Shown here in pieces: positions 1 to 7,492 of a stretch of 25,109 bases of DNA (its first letter is position 1; each line of letters begins with the position of its first letter). The stretch covers positions 1 through 25,109 of the forward strand of contig JAURZO010000032.1 of the NCBI GenBank assembly GCA_030653405.1. Reading direction: 5' to 3'. The position numbers and the translations under genes are program-made. The notes below the pieces were generated by a model that was not told the origin of the DNA, made no database searches, and worked only from the letters and a program-made list of their open reading frames with translations. Origin of the DNA: Zwartia sp. Lineage in GTDB: Bacteria; Pseudomonadota; Gammaproteobacteria; Burkholderiales; Burkholderiaceae_B.

Positions 1-202
1 CGATGATGGCGTGACAAACATCAGGTCCCTCCGGGTAGAGTGCCTTCTGAATACGCAATGGTCCAAGGTGTTGGTGGTCAAGGCGCGTGGGTTTAAAGTC
101 CAGTGTCAGGCGTGCAAGCCAGTTGTGCGTGAAATGTTCACTCACATATTCACCCGCCTTAGGCGGGGATGGACTCAGCAAGGGTGACTCAAATATTTTC
201 AT
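1..202 (-). CDS. ureD: Urease accessory protein UreD (N-terminal part, runs off the left edge)
   Basis: UreD is part of the UreD-UreF-UreG complex that delivers nickel to apo-urease in the cytoplasm. Only the first 67 codons are present, read leftward from the ATG at 200-202. The visible protein starts MKIFESPLLS and contains NWLARLTLDFKP, then LGPLRIQKALYPEGP and VCHAII. These match the UreD N-terminal signature (W-x-A-x-L...GPLRVQ+.LYPEG...CH) known from the family. No Shine-Dalgarno is obvious upstream, and the frame stays open for some codons, so the exact start is uncertain. In many Betaproteobacteria ureD leads the urease operon, so structural genes ureABC would be expected beyond the edge; that is inference. 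Confidence 0.85.
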   Translation of the reverse strand, partial: MKIFESPLLSPSPPKAGEYVSEHFTHNWLARLTLDFKPTRLDHQHLGPLRIQKALYPEGPDVCHAII

Positions 203-393
203 ACCCAAACAATAGCAAATATGATGCCGAGTCTGAAACGAGGTCGTTCGGACAGCTTATCAGCCATCATCTGCTGGAGAAGTTATCCATCAGGACTCTG
301 TGACGATGATCGAGCCTCAAGATAGTGCATCGATTGCACTGTATTCGTGCGGACGCTTCAAAGCTGTGCGGCGCCTGCGCCGAGGTTGCGTCC

Positions 394-426
394 AAAAAAC
401 ACAGGCCCCGAAAATCGGAGCCTGTG
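394..426 (-). terminator. Rho-independent terminator after bamC
   Basis: On the minus strand a stem with arms at 420-426 (CACAGGC when read on minus) and 400-406 (GCCTGTG) is extended inward by three more pairs past one mismatch, with a five-base loop at 411-415. It is followed by six U residues (A-run at 394-399). It lies 40 bases after the bamC stop and ends the leftward dapA-bamC transcript before the ureD promoter region. Confidence 0.8.
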
Positions 427-465
427 AAGTACTTCTGTTGCCCCTCAATCGAGGGTCAGCCAAAT

Positions 466-1614
466 CTAGATCTTATCGGCCAGAACTTGCAACAATCTCT
501 GAGCCGTCTCGCTCGTATCGCGCACACCTTTGTCATCGAGCACGGTGACTTCGGTCTGTGTGCCCTTTGAGGTCAAGTGAATCCGATATGTAGGTGCCTT
601 GGGGGCATCCTTGGCACCAAACAGACGCGCAAAGAAGTGCGGCTCATCGCGTTTCATACCAGTATCCGTATCGACATAACGGACATAAAAATCACCAGCA
701 GAACGATCGCGATCATCTACGGCAAAGCCGCCAGAGTCGAGCGCCACGCCAACACGACGCCAAGCGCGATCAAAGGTCTCACCTAGCACCAACATACTCT
801 TGTCGCCCGTTGGAGTCGAGACTTTTGGTTCCTGAGGATCAGCTTGCGCCTTGGCCATTTTCTGACGAGCGCCATCGACATCTTCGCCAAGGAACACCAT
901 CAGACGCGCCAACATGGCTGCATTCAGGCCCGGATCTTCTTTACCAATGGTCCAACGAATGTCAGTCGCCGCGCCACCAGCGCCTTTGCCAAGCGCTTCT
1001 TCGACCATGTGTTGGTGAGTGATGTAGATCTCGGTACGATTACCATTGCGCTCGATGCGCGTGCGGAACTTGTCACGTGTACCGCTATCCCACAGACCAG
1101 GCAACACTGTTCCAATCGCCTGACGAATCCAGCTATCGGGAATGTTGGCACGATTTTCCGACCAGTTTGTGACCAGCAAGCCGGCCTTGGGATCTGTCAC
1201 GTCGAGCGTGAAACCTGTTTCTGTCCAGAAATCAGCCGTCGTGGAGAACACACGATCTGCCGGCAAATCAATCGACAGCCAACGCAGATCGCCATCACGC
1301 AACACGCGCATATCACTTCGGGTGGGCAATACAGCGGCCTGTGAGGTCGCCTGAGGCTTGCCTGCGGCCTGACCTGCCTGTTGAAACTGTGTGAATGTCG
1401 TGGTGCCAGACGTTGGCGCGCGGAAGCGTGGATCGCTCGCGGCTTGTGTCATGTCTGGCGGAATACTAAGCGGATCAGTCTTCACCACGCTTTTGTAATC
1501 GACCGAATCGTCACCACTCAGCATATTACGCACCGAGGCACAACCACTTAGCGTGAGGACTGCGGCCATAGCCGCAACCATCAGCGCTCTTTTTTGACTC
1601 AACAAACTTTTCAT
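466..1614 (-). CDS. bamC: Outer membrane assembly lipoprotein BamC
   Basis: BamC (NlpB/DapX) is a lipoprotein of the BAM complex that folds beta-barrel proteins into the outer membrane. I chose the ATG at 1614 because it gives a clear lipoprotein signal peptide: MKSLLSQKR, a hydrophobic stretch, then the lipobox LSGC with the lipidated Cys at residue 25. The frame stays open to 1761, but that would overlap dapA and bury the signal. The mature part has the BamC N-terminal segment (VDYKSVV...LSIPPDMT near residues 36-50) and two helix-grip-like halves, around WLSIDLPADRVF and SMLVLGETFDRAWRRVGVALD. At 382 residues it is longer than the roughly 344 of E. coli BamC. The start lies 1 base after the dapA stop (TGAAATG), so the two are co-transcribed and probably translationally coupled, as is common for this pair. 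Confidence 0.9.
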   Translation of the reverse strand: MKSLLSQKRALMVAAMAAVLTLSGCASVRNMLSGDDSVDYKSVVKTDPLSIPPDMTQAASDPRFRAPTSGTTTFTQFQQAGQAAGKPQATSQAAVLPTRSDMRVLRDGDLRWLSIDLPADRVFSTTADFWTETGFTLDVTDPKAGLLVTNWSENRANIPDSWIRQAIGTVLPGLWDSGTRDKFRTRIERNGNRTEIYITHQHMVEEALGKGAGGAATDIRWTIGKEDPGLNAAMLARLMVFLGEDVDGARQKMAKAQADPQEPKVSTPTGDKSMLVLGETFDRAWRRVGVALDSGGFAVDDRDRSAGDFYVRYVDTDTGMKRDEPHFFARLFGAKDAPKAPTYRIHLTSKGTQTEVTVLDDKGVRDTSETAQRLLQVLADKI

Positions 1615-1615
1615 T

Positions 1616-2521
1616 TCAAAGCAACCCCGCCTGAACCATTGCAGCTCGCAAAGGAGCGTGATACTGAGCACCCAGTTCGACCAATGGCAATCGGATGCCA
1701 GACGGGATACGCCCCATCTGAGCCAATGCCCACTTGACCGGAACTGGATTGCCCTCAACAAACAGCAGTTTATTCAGAGGCCCCAGCAAACTATTTAATT
1801 GTCTGACTTTTGGCACATCGCCCGCGCTCGCGGCCTGGCACAACTCATGCATCTGGCGCGGCGCGATATTTGCCGTCACGGAGATATTGGCGCGACCACC
1901 CAGCAAAATAAGCGCGGCAGCCGTCGCGTCATCGCCACTCATAATTTGAAAATGTGCCGGCACATCGCGAATCAAGAGCGCACCGCGACCGATGTCGCCT
2001 GTCGCGTCTTTTAAGCCAATGATGCCAGGAATCTGAGCCAGCCTGAGCACCGTCTCATGCGCGAGATCGGCGACTGTGCGACCGGGCACATTGTAGAGCA
2101 CGGTTGGCAAATCAACCGCCTCTTGGACGGCTTTGAAGTGTTGGTACATGCCTTCCTGGGAAGGCTTATTGTAGTAAGGCACAACCGATAATCCGGCGTG
2201 TGCGCCGACTTTCAGTGCGTGTTCAGCCAGATGGATGGCTTCACTGGTGGAGTTCGCGCCGACGCCCGCGATGATGGGCAAGCGTCCGGCTGCATGTTCG
2301 ACGGCAACGCGAATCAGCTCTGCGTGCTCGTCGACATTGACGGTCGGAGACTCGCCGGAGGTTCCGACGATCACCAGACCATCCGTGCCCTCTTGCGCGT
2401 GCCAGTCGATCAAAGCGCGGTAGCTTTGATAATCGATGCTGCCATCAGGATGCATCGGGGTGACCAATGCAGGCATGCTGCCCTGAAACATAGGTCCGTG
2501 AGAGGTGGAATTCGTGGCCAT
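1616..2521 (-). CDS. dapA: 4-hydroxy-tetrahydrodipicolinate synthase
   Basis: DapA condenses pyruvate with aspartate semialdehyde, the first step of the diaminopimelate/lysine branch. Family residues are all visible: PALVTPM near the N terminus, GTSGES (residues 53-58), VPYYNKP with Tyr117, YNVPGRT with Tyr143 and Arg148, and the Schiff-base Lys171 in GLKDATGD. The protein is 301 residues from the ATG at 2521; E. coli DapA has 292. The frame is open to an ATG at 2557, but the family fit and a GGAT element favour 2521; an ATG at 2491 is also possible. It lies downstream of a site-2 protease gene and abuts bamC. Confidence 0.95.
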   Translation of the reverse strand: MATNSTSHGPMFQGSMPALVTPMHPDGSIDYQSYRALIDWHAQEGTDGLVIVGTSGESPTVNVDEHAELIRVAVEHAAGRLPIIAGVGANSTSEAIHLAEHALKVGAHAGLSVVPYYNKPSQEGMYQHFKAVQEAVDLPTVLYNVPGRTVADLAHETVLRLAQIPGIIGLKDATGDIGRGALLIRDVPAHFQIMSGDDATAAALILLGGRANISVTANIAPRQMHELCQAASAGDVPKVRQLNSLLGPLNKLLFVEGNPVPVKWALAQMGRIPSGIRLPLVELGAQYHAPLRAAMVQAGLL

Positions 2522-2563
2522 AATTAGGATCCAGAGCGACGATCGTGGCGCGGTCACGCCGTT

Positions 2564-2592
2564 AATAAAAGTATGCTCAAGCGTACGCCCAA
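2564..2592 (-). promoter_or_regulatory. Possible dapA promoter
   Basis: On the minus strand TTGGGC (2587-2592) and TTTATT (2564-2569) are separated by 17 bases in the gap between the M50 protease and dapA. The -10 matches the consensus at only three of six positions. If real, transcription would start near 2557, which would exclude the upstream ATG at 2557 and fit the 2521 start. Confidence 0.2.
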
Positions 2593-2626
2593 GCGAGAAA
2601 CAAAGTTTACCGGAATAGTGGGCGGT

Positions 2627-3274
2627 TTATAGCACCAGGCGAACAACCCACTCACCGATTGAAACGATCGGTGTAATCAGGGTCGCCAAGGTACCGGTTG
2701 CCAGCAAGGCAATGACAATCCAAAGGCCGAAAGGCTCAATACGACCATATTGCCAGGCCATTTTCTGAGGCAGGAGGCTAAACAGCACCCTCCCACCATC
2801 GAGAGGCAATATCGGCAATAAGTTCAAGGCCATCAATACCAAATTGATATTGATTCCGATCTGAGCCATCTGAAACCAGAAACTGCTGCGGTCGCCCGAC
2901 TCAAAGAGCAGTCTGAGAGAGATCCCCCAGAGAATCGCCATGAACAAATTGGCTGCAGGCCCTGCCAAGGCCACCCAAAGCATATCCCGCTTGGGGCGAC
3001 GCAGACGTCCAAAGTCCACGGGCACGGGCTTGGCCCAGCCGAACAGCATAAAAGGTCCACCCACCAATTTTGACATGATCAAAATGCCAACTGGCACCAC
3101 AATGGTGCCCATAGGATCGATGTGCTTAATTGGATTGAGTGTCACCCTTCCAGCGAGGGTGGCCGTCGGATCGCCAAATAATCGGGCCACATAGCCATGG
3201 GCTGCTTCGTGCAGCGTAATGGCAAACATGACAGGTATCGCATAGAGCGAAAGCGTTTGGATGATGTCATTCAT
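2627..3274 (-). CDS. Site-2 protease family membrane zinc metalloprotease (peptidase M50)
   Basis: This is an intramembrane zinc protease of the small, PDZ-less M50 group often annotated as site-2 protease. The catalytic HEAAH is at residues 22-26 in the first membrane segment. The third zinc ligand lies in NLLPILPLDGG (Asn151 to Asp159, NxxPxxPLDG type). Several hydrophobic segments, including VALAGPAANLFMAILWG and a C-terminal helix pair near 183-205, indicate a multi-pass inner-membrane protein. Length, 215 residues, is normal for the group. It lies 56 bases after yciO and upstream of dapA, a common betaproteobacterial order. The substrate is unknown. There is no clear Shine-Dalgarno; the ATG at 3274 is the start that keeps the first membrane segment. 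Confidence 0.9.
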   Translation of the reverse strand: MNDIIQTLSLYAIPVMFAITLHEAAHGYVARLFGDPTATLAGRVTLNPIKHIDPMGTIVVPVGILIMSKLVGGPFMLFGWAKPVPVDFGRLRRPKRDMLWVALAGPAANLFMAILWGISLRLLFESGDRSSFWFQMAQIGININLVLMALNLLPILPLDGGRVLFSLLPQKMAWQYGRIEPFGLWIVIALLATGTLATLITPIVSIGEWVVRLVL

Positions 3275-3330
3275 GCGATTGATTGTAGATGCTTATGAGT
3301 CGGGGCAACTGTCTGAAACGCCCAAACAGA

Positions 3331-3957
3331 TTAAGAAATGCCCAAAAGCGCTGGATCGCCGCGACCACGCCGCATCACCTCGGGCTGTCCGGAGGTTAAA
3401 TCCAATACCGTCGTGGGCTCGAAGGGACAGGCCCCGGCGTCGATAATGGCTGCCAAACTGTGCTGGTAGCGCTCGCGAATCTCTTGTGGATCGTTCATCG
3501 GTAAATCTTCTCCCTCGGGAATCAACGTCGTGGACAACAAAGGAGAGTCGACCGCGTCAAGAAACGCCAGTGTCACGGGATGATCCGGGACGCGGATACC
3601 GATTGTTTTACGCGAAGGGTGCGAAACGCGACGCGGCACTTCACGCGAAGCCTCGAGAATAAAGGTCCAGGGACCGGGCGTTGCCTGCTTGAGCAGACGG
3701 AACTGGGCATTGTAGACCCGGGCAAACTGACTGATCGTGGTCATATCTCGACACAGCACGGTCAGGTGGTGACGGTCATCGAGGCCGCGCAATTTACGCA
3801 AGGCATCGGCAGCGGCACGGTCATCGAGTCGTGCGACCACCGCGTAACTCGAGTCGGTCGGCACCGCCACGAGCCCGCCATTTTGCAGTAATTGCGCCGC
3901 CTGCTTGAGCAGTCTGGGTTGCGGATTTTCCGGGTGAACAACAAACAGCTGTGACAT
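3331..3957 (-). CDS. yciO: YciO-type Sua5/YrdC domain protein
   Basis: A cytoplasmic protein of the Sua5/YciO/YrdC superfamily, whose TsaC/Sua5 members make threonylcarbamoyl-AMP for the tRNA t6A modification. The sequence fits the YciO branch specifically: an opening like MSQLFVVHPENPQPRLL, then GGLVAVPTDSSYAVV, KLRGLDDRHHLTVLCRD, TPGPWTFILEASREVPRR, KTIGIRVPDHP, LLSTTLI, and a C-terminal EPTTVLDLT...RRGRGD. At 208 residues it is close to E. coli YciO (206). YciO's physiological role is less settled than that of TsaC, so I do not assign t6A synthesis. It is the first gene of the leftward yciO-M50-dapA-bamC series, and the tRNA-Arg is transcribed away from it. Confidence 0.88.
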   Translation of the reverse strand: MSQLFVVHPENPQPRLLKQAAQLLQNGGLVAVPTDSSYAVVARLDDRAAADALRKLRGLDDRHHLTVLCRDMTTISQFARVYNAQFRLLKQATPGPWTFILEASREVPRRVSHPSRKTIGIRVPDHPVTLAFLDAVDSPLLSTTLIPEGEDLPMNDPQEIRERYQHSLAAIIDAGACPFEPTTVLDLTSGQPEVMRRGRGDPALLGIS

Positions 3958-3983
3958 CAGAGCTCAGTCCTGAATAGAAAGGT

Positions 3984-3989
3984 TAGAAT
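3984..3989 (+). promoter_or_regulatory. Probable -10 of the tRNA-Arg promoter
   Basis: TAGAAT lies 11 bases before the tRNA 5' end, with a GC-rich stretch (GCGCCGCG) between them as often seen at stringently controlled promoters. No convincing -35 is visible at 16-18 bases. The same hexamer precedes the tRNA-His gene at 7318-7323. Confidence 0.4.
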
Positions 3990-4000
3990 AGCGCCGCGCA

Positions 4001-4077
4001 GTCCCCGTAGCTCAATTGGATAGAGCACCCGCCTTCTAAGCGGGTGGTTGTGAGTTCGATTCTCGCCGGGGGCGCCA
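4001..4077 (+). tRNA. tRNA-Arg (anticodon TCT)
   Basis: A full cloverleaf can be drawn. Acceptor GTCCCCG (4001-4007) pairs with CGGGGGC (4067-4073) with one T-G wobble. D stem is GCTC/GAGC. Anticodon stem CCCGC/GCGGG encloses loop CTTCTAA with anticodon TCT at 4035-4037. T stem GTGAG/CTCGC encloses loop TTCGATT. The discriminator G and CCA are encoded (4074-4077). It reads AGA codons. The ppiC gene converges on it with 3 bases between, so there is no room for a separate terminator. Confidence 0.97.
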
Positions 4078-4080
4078 ATC

Positions 4081-4896
4081 TCACTGCACTTTGGCGGCAT
4101 CACGCAGCCGTTTGACCAGCTCGGCTCGCTGTTGCTGGATCAACGCCACGCGAATTTCATTTTTTGCTTCGTCAAACGTCGGGGCTTTGAACGCACGCTT
4201 GTCTTCGACTTTAATGATGTTCCAGCCGGCCTGCGTCTGGATGGGTGCAGCCGAAAGCGCACCCTTGTTCAGGTTGACCATCACGTTCGAGATGGCCGGC
4301 AAAATCTGCGAAGGCAAGACCCAACCCACATCGCCCCCATTGTTTTTGCTGGCATCAATCGAGTGTGCTGTCGCGAGTTTGGCAAAGGCCTCACCCTTTC
4401 GTAGACGCGCTAATAACGCTTTGGCCTCGGCCTCGCTTGGCGTGACAATCAGGCCGATTTTGTATTGCTGCTCGTCTTTCATGGCAGCAATCTGCCGATC
4501 AAAATCGACTTTGATTTTGGCGTCGGTGATGGGATTTCTCTTGAGATAATCACTAAGCAACAACTCGACCATAAAGGTCTGACGCAGCTGTGCCCATTGA
4601 ATTTGCGCATCAGGTGTTTTGTCCAGATTCAGTCGGGCAGCCTCTTGAGCCAGCGTTTCACGCGCAATCAGTTCTTCTTTGATGACCTGACGCAACTCTG
4701 GCGTATCGCGTTGACCACGCGCCACATTCACTTGAACATTGTGGTCGAGCAGCGCTTCGGGGATGGCCACGCCATTGACCGTTGCCATCGTACCGGTCGC
4801 CTTGCTTTGCGCGTAGGTCTGTCCAGCCGCGAGCAGCATTGCCGCGCACAACACGGATGCTCCTAGCAAGGGAAATTTAGATATTGAAAAACTCAT
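4081..4896 (-). CDS. Periplasmic PpiC-type parvulin foldase/chaperone
   Basis: A secreted SurA/PpiC-like protein of 271 residues. A Sec signal peptide (FPLLGASVLCAAMLLAAG, cleavage probably after TYAQ near residue 30) leads to a helical chaperone-like region (about 35-140). A parvulin domain follows at about 145-240, with QYKIGLIVT, FAKLATAHSID, GGDVGWV and AGWNIIKVEDKR, and the C-terminal helix is basic. The fold marks of parvulin are clear. However, the two histidines typical of active parvulins (first strand ARHIL and last strand G-[WYF]-H-I-I) are replaced here by KIGLI and GWNII, so isomerase activity may be weak or lost and a chaperone role is plausible. It is monocistronic, with a good -10 upstream. 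Confidence 0.9.
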   Translation of the reverse strand: MSFSISKFPLLGASVLCAAMLLAAGQTYAQSKATGTMATVNGVAIPEALLDHNVQVNVARGQRDTPELRQVIKEELIARETLAQEAARLNLDKTPDAQIQWAQLRQTFMVELLLSDYLKRNPITDAKIKVDFDRQIAAMKDEQQYKIGLIVTPSEAEAKALLARLRKGEAFAKLATAHSIDASKNNGGDVGWVLPSQILPAISNVMVNLNKGALSAAPIQTQAGWNIIKVEDKRAFKAPTFDEAKNEIRVALIQQQRAELVKRLRDAAKVQ

Positions 4897-4945
4897 AATG
4901 AAACCCAGTCTCTTAACTAAACTAGTTTTAGAAATTCAAGCTTTG

Positions 4946-4951
4946 ATTATA
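4946..4951 (-). promoter_or_regulatory. -10 element of the ppiC promoter
   Basis: A perfect TATAAT on the minus strand, 49 bases upstream of the ppiC ATG. No good -35 hexamer is visible at 16-18 bases, so the promoter may depend on an activator or on the -10 alone. Confidence 0.45.
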
Positions 4952-5043
4952 GGCGCTTGCACACAGTAATCTGTTATGTTGACGTTTAAAACGATGTACC
5001 CGAACACTACATACGATCGGGACTAAACATGGAGCCTACCCAC

Positions 5044-5799
5044 ATGAACTCTGAACTGATCAATGCTTTTGCACCAACAGGCGTTCTGCGTGCCTCTCTT
5101 AATGTCGGCAACCCTGTTCTGGCGAATCTTGATGCCGCAGGCAAACCCTTTGGCATATCGATTGATCTGGCGCATGCACTGGGTAGAAAACTAGGGGTAC
5201 CCGTTGAGCTCATCGTCAACGAAACGGCTGGCAAGTCTGTGGCCACAGTCGAAGAAGGCCGTGCGGATATCGGTTTTTTTGCAATCGATCCTGCGCGTGG
5301 CAAGGACATCGCCTTTACAGCGCCCTACGTGTTGATCGAGGGGTATTACCTTGTGCGCAATGACTCGCCCATCACGCGCAATGAACAGGTCGATGTCCCC
5401 GGCAACCGCGTCGTGGTCGGCAAAGGCAGCGCATACGACTTGTTTTTAACCAGACAGCTCAAGCAAGCACCCATTGTGCGTGCCTCCTCTTCGCAGACCG
5501 TCGTCCAAGACTTTCTGGCGCAGAACATTGAGGTGGCTGCCGGTGTCAAGCAACAACTCGAAGCCGACACCAAAGGCATGACCGACGTGCGGATTTTGCC
5601 GGAGCGTTTTATGGTGATCAATCAGGCCATGGGCGTACCCAAATCAAAAGGCGCCGCTGCTGCCGCGTTTTTACGAGTGTTTGTCGAGGAAATGAAGGCC
5701 TCTGGCATGGTCAAGGAGTCCATGACTCGCCACGGCATTCAGGGCGCAGGCGTGGGTCACGCCGCCGACCCGGCGCAAGACCCGCTCGACCACATTTAA
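5044..5799 (+). CDS. Solute-binding-protein family 3-like protein without signal peptide
   Basis: This resembles periplasmic amino-acid-binding proteins of ABC transporters (SBP_bac_3, type II periplasmic fold): GVLRASLNVGNPVL, GKPFGISIDLAHALGRKLGVPVEL, VEEGRADIGFFAIDPARGKDIAFTAPYV, and a second lobe from GNRVVVGKGSAYDLFL to MKASGMVKESM. It has 251 residues from the ATG at 5044, which has GGAG at 5031-5034 nine bases upstream; an ATG at 5029 is the alternative. Neither start gives a signal peptide, and an in-frame stop (TAA, 4987-4989) excludes a longer secreted form. No permease or ATPase gene is adjacent. It may be a cytoplasmic ligand-binding protein or a relic of a secreted one. The fold call is firm, the role unknown. 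Confidence 0.85.
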   Translation: MNSELINAFAPTGVLRASLNVGNPVLANLDAAGKPFGISIDLAHALGRKLGVPVELIVNETAGKSVATVEEGRADIGFFAIDPARGKDIAFTAPYVLIEGYYLVRNDSPITRNEQVDVPGNRVVVGKGSAYDLFLTRQLKQAPIVRASSSQTVVQDFLAQNIEVAAGVKQQLEADTKGMTDVRILPERFMVINQAMGVPKSKGAAAAAFLRVFVEEMKASGMVKESMTRHGIQGAGVGHAADPAQDPLDHI

Positions 5800-5828
5800 C
5801 CGGGTAACGTATTTAGGACGGACAACGC

Positions 5829-7286
5829 TTACAAGTAAGGTGAGGCCAGCCAGACGACCTTGTTACGCAACCGCATCCAGAAAGGATCCCGGCGCACCAT
5901 GCGCAAGGTGATCCGCTTGGATTGCGCAATGATATTGTCGATTTTCTCGTCAATCTCGCTTGCCAGCACACGATCATAGACCTCGAGGTCAAGCTCGAAA
6001 TTCAGTCTCAGACTGCGTGGATCGATATTCGAAGAGCCGATATAAGACCAACCACCATCCACGGTAAAAAGTTTGGAGTGATCAAAGGTCCCCGATGCTC
6101 TCCACACTCTGCAGCCAGTTTTGATCAACTGATCGATCTGGGCCATCATGGCGGCATTGACGAGCTTGAGATTATTAGCACCCGGCACCACGACGTCCAC
6201 GATCACGCCACGTCGGGCAGTGGTCGAAAGCGCCGCAATCAACGCCTGGTCGGGCAGCAGGTATGGGCTTTGAATGCGGACGTGTTTTTGGGCAATCGCC
6301 AAGGCACCGAGCAACATATTGTGGGTGCTGCCAATCGTCGCATCCGGCCCCGAAGGAACACAGCGCATCGCCACGCCACCTGGTTTGATCTCAGTCGTCG
6401 CGGGTGGAAACCACTCTATGCCCGTGAGCTTTTCTCCGGTCGTGAATTGCCAGTCATGCGCGAAATTGGTCATCAGTTGAAAGATGATCGGGCCGCTCAC
6501 CTGAAAGTGCGTGTCATGCGTGACAGACTCTTTGGCAATGGCAGTGACGAAACTTTCTCGGATATTCATCCCACCGGCAAAACCATGCGTGCCATCGATC
6601 ACCAACAGCTTGCGGTGACTACGCAGATTGGCATACACAAGACGCACGCCGATGACTGGCTGCATGAACAGCGCGGTTTGTACACCCGCATTGCGCAACA
6701 TCGTTGTGATGGGTGTGCGCGAGTATTTGACCCCCACACCGTCGATCAGCACCCGTACATTGACACCGCGCTTGTGTGCATCGATCAACGCCTGTGCGAG
6801 CTCTTGACCGACCGTATCGCAATCAAAAATATAGCTCTGTAGCGTAATCGAACGCTGGGCGGTCTGAATCGCTTCGAGCATTGCCGGGTATGTTTCGTCG
6901 CCTCCATTCAGCAGTTTAATTTGGTTGGATCCAAGCAACTTGAAATCACTAATGTGATCGCCCAGAATTTTGAGCGAGGCAAACTGCGGACCCGAGGCCT
7001 CGACCACATCATGAACCAACACTTTGTCGATCAGCTTCTGGTCATAGAGTGTGTGAGCGCGTCGCGCGGACAGACGACTTTTGCGGATACGGTTGATACC
7101 GGCCACAAGATACAGAAAAGCCCCTAACAACGGAGAAAAAAGGATCACGCCCACCCAGGCAATCGCTGCCCGGACATCTTGTTTGGTCATCGCCGCATGG
7201 ACTGCGGCCACCGTGCTCGCGACAATCGATACCACCAACAAAATATGTGGCCAGTATTGGTCAAAAATTTCTCTTAAGTCAGCCAT
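5829..7286 (-). CDS. cls: Cardiolipin synthase (phospholipase D family)
   Basis: This enzyme makes cardiolipin from two phosphatidylglycerols at the inner membrane. Two N-terminal membrane helices (about 13-32 and 40-63, PLDc_N type) precede two phospholipase D domains. The HKD motifs are complete: H224-x-K226-x4-D231 in HRKLLVID and H403-x-K405-x4-D410 in HSKLFTVD. Each is followed by the expected Gly-rich segment (FAGGMN and YIGSSNID). At 485 residues it matches ClsA-type enzymes (about 486 in E. coli). The gene stands alone, converging on the solute-binding-protein gene with 29 bases between stops and no obvious hairpin there. The start at 7286 is the usual position relative to the first helix. 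Confidence 0.93.
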   Translation of the reverse strand: MADLREIFDQYWPHILLVVSIVASTVAAVHAAMTKQDVRAAIAWVGVILFSPLLGAFLYLVAGINRIRKSRLSARRAHTLYDQKLIDKVLVHDVVEASGPQFASLKILGDHISDFKLLGSNQIKLLNGGDETYPAMLEAIQTAQRSITLQSYIFDCDTVGQELAQALIDAHKRGVNVRVLIDGVGVKYSRTPITTMLRNAGVQTALFMQPVIGVRLVYANLRSHRKLLVIDGTHGFAGGMNIRESFVTAIAKESVTHDTHFQVSGPIIFQLMTNFAHDWQFTTGEKLTGIEWFPPATTEIKPGGVAMRCVPSGPDATIGSTHNMLLGALAIAQKHVRIQSPYLLPDQALIAALSTTARRGVIVDVVVPGANNLKLVNAAMMAQIDQLIKTGCRVWRASGTFDHSKLFTVDGGWSYIGSSNIDPRSLRLNFELDLEVYDRVLASEIDEKIDNIIAQSKRITLRMVRRDPFWMRLRNKVVWLASPYL

Positions 7287-7317
7287 AGGGTGCTGCCAGT
7301 AGTCAACGCAAACATGA

Positions 7318-7323
7318 TAGAAT
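7318..7323 (+). promoter_or_regulatory. Probable -10 of the tRNA-His promoter
   Basis: TAGAAT ends 11 bases before the tRNA 5' end, the same hexamer and spacing as at the tRNA-Arg gene. No clear -35 is seen. Confidence 0.4.
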
Positions 7324-7334
7324 TCTGCTCTTGT

Positions 7335-7411
7335 GGTGGACGTAGCTCAGTTGGTAGAGTCCCAGATTGTGATTCTGGTTGTCGCGGGTTCGAGCCCCGT
7401 CGTTCACCCCA
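7335..7411 (+). tRNA. tRNA-His (anticodon GTG)
   Basis: The cloverleaf has acceptor GTGGACG (7336-7342) paired with CGTTCAC (7401-7407). The extra G at -1 (7335) characteristic of tRNA-His pairs with C73 (7408). The anticodon stem CCAGA/TCTGG encloses loop TTGTGAT with anticodon GTG at 7369-7371, the T loop is TTCGAGC, and CCA is encoded at 7409-7411. The last D-stem pair is a G-T wobble (GCTC with GAGT). A terminator follows directly. Confidence 0.97.
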
Positions 7412-7422
7412 ACCCTCATTTT

Positions 7423-7455
7423 AAAAGCCCTGCTTCGCGGGGCTTTTTCATTTTT
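7423..7455 (+). terminator. Rho-independent terminator of tRNA-His, probably bidirectional
   Basis: The ten-base stem AAAAGCCCTG (7423-7432) pairs with CGGGGCTTTT (7438-7447) around the loop CTTCG, with one T-G pair. T-runs follow at 7444-7448 and 7451-7455. The A-rich left flank gives U-rich RNA on the minus strand, so it can also end the leftward rraA transcript. Confidence 0.9.
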
Positions 7456-7492
7456 GGGGCCAAGGCTCAGTGATCAGCGCCCGATTCTAAAA

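Noticed and set aside
1615..1761. 49-codon N-terminal extension of bamC
   Set aside because: It overlaps dapA and would bury the lipoprotein signal; the ATG at 1614 gives a proper lipobox.
5800..5828. Terminator between the solute-binding-protein and cardiolipin synthase genes
   Set aside because: No stable hairpin or T-run could be drawn in the 29-base gap.
5922..6842. 306-codon plus-strand open frame opposite cardiolipin synthase
   Set aside because: It is antisense to a gene with both HKD motifs and shows no domain or ribosome site; a by-product of the codon pattern.
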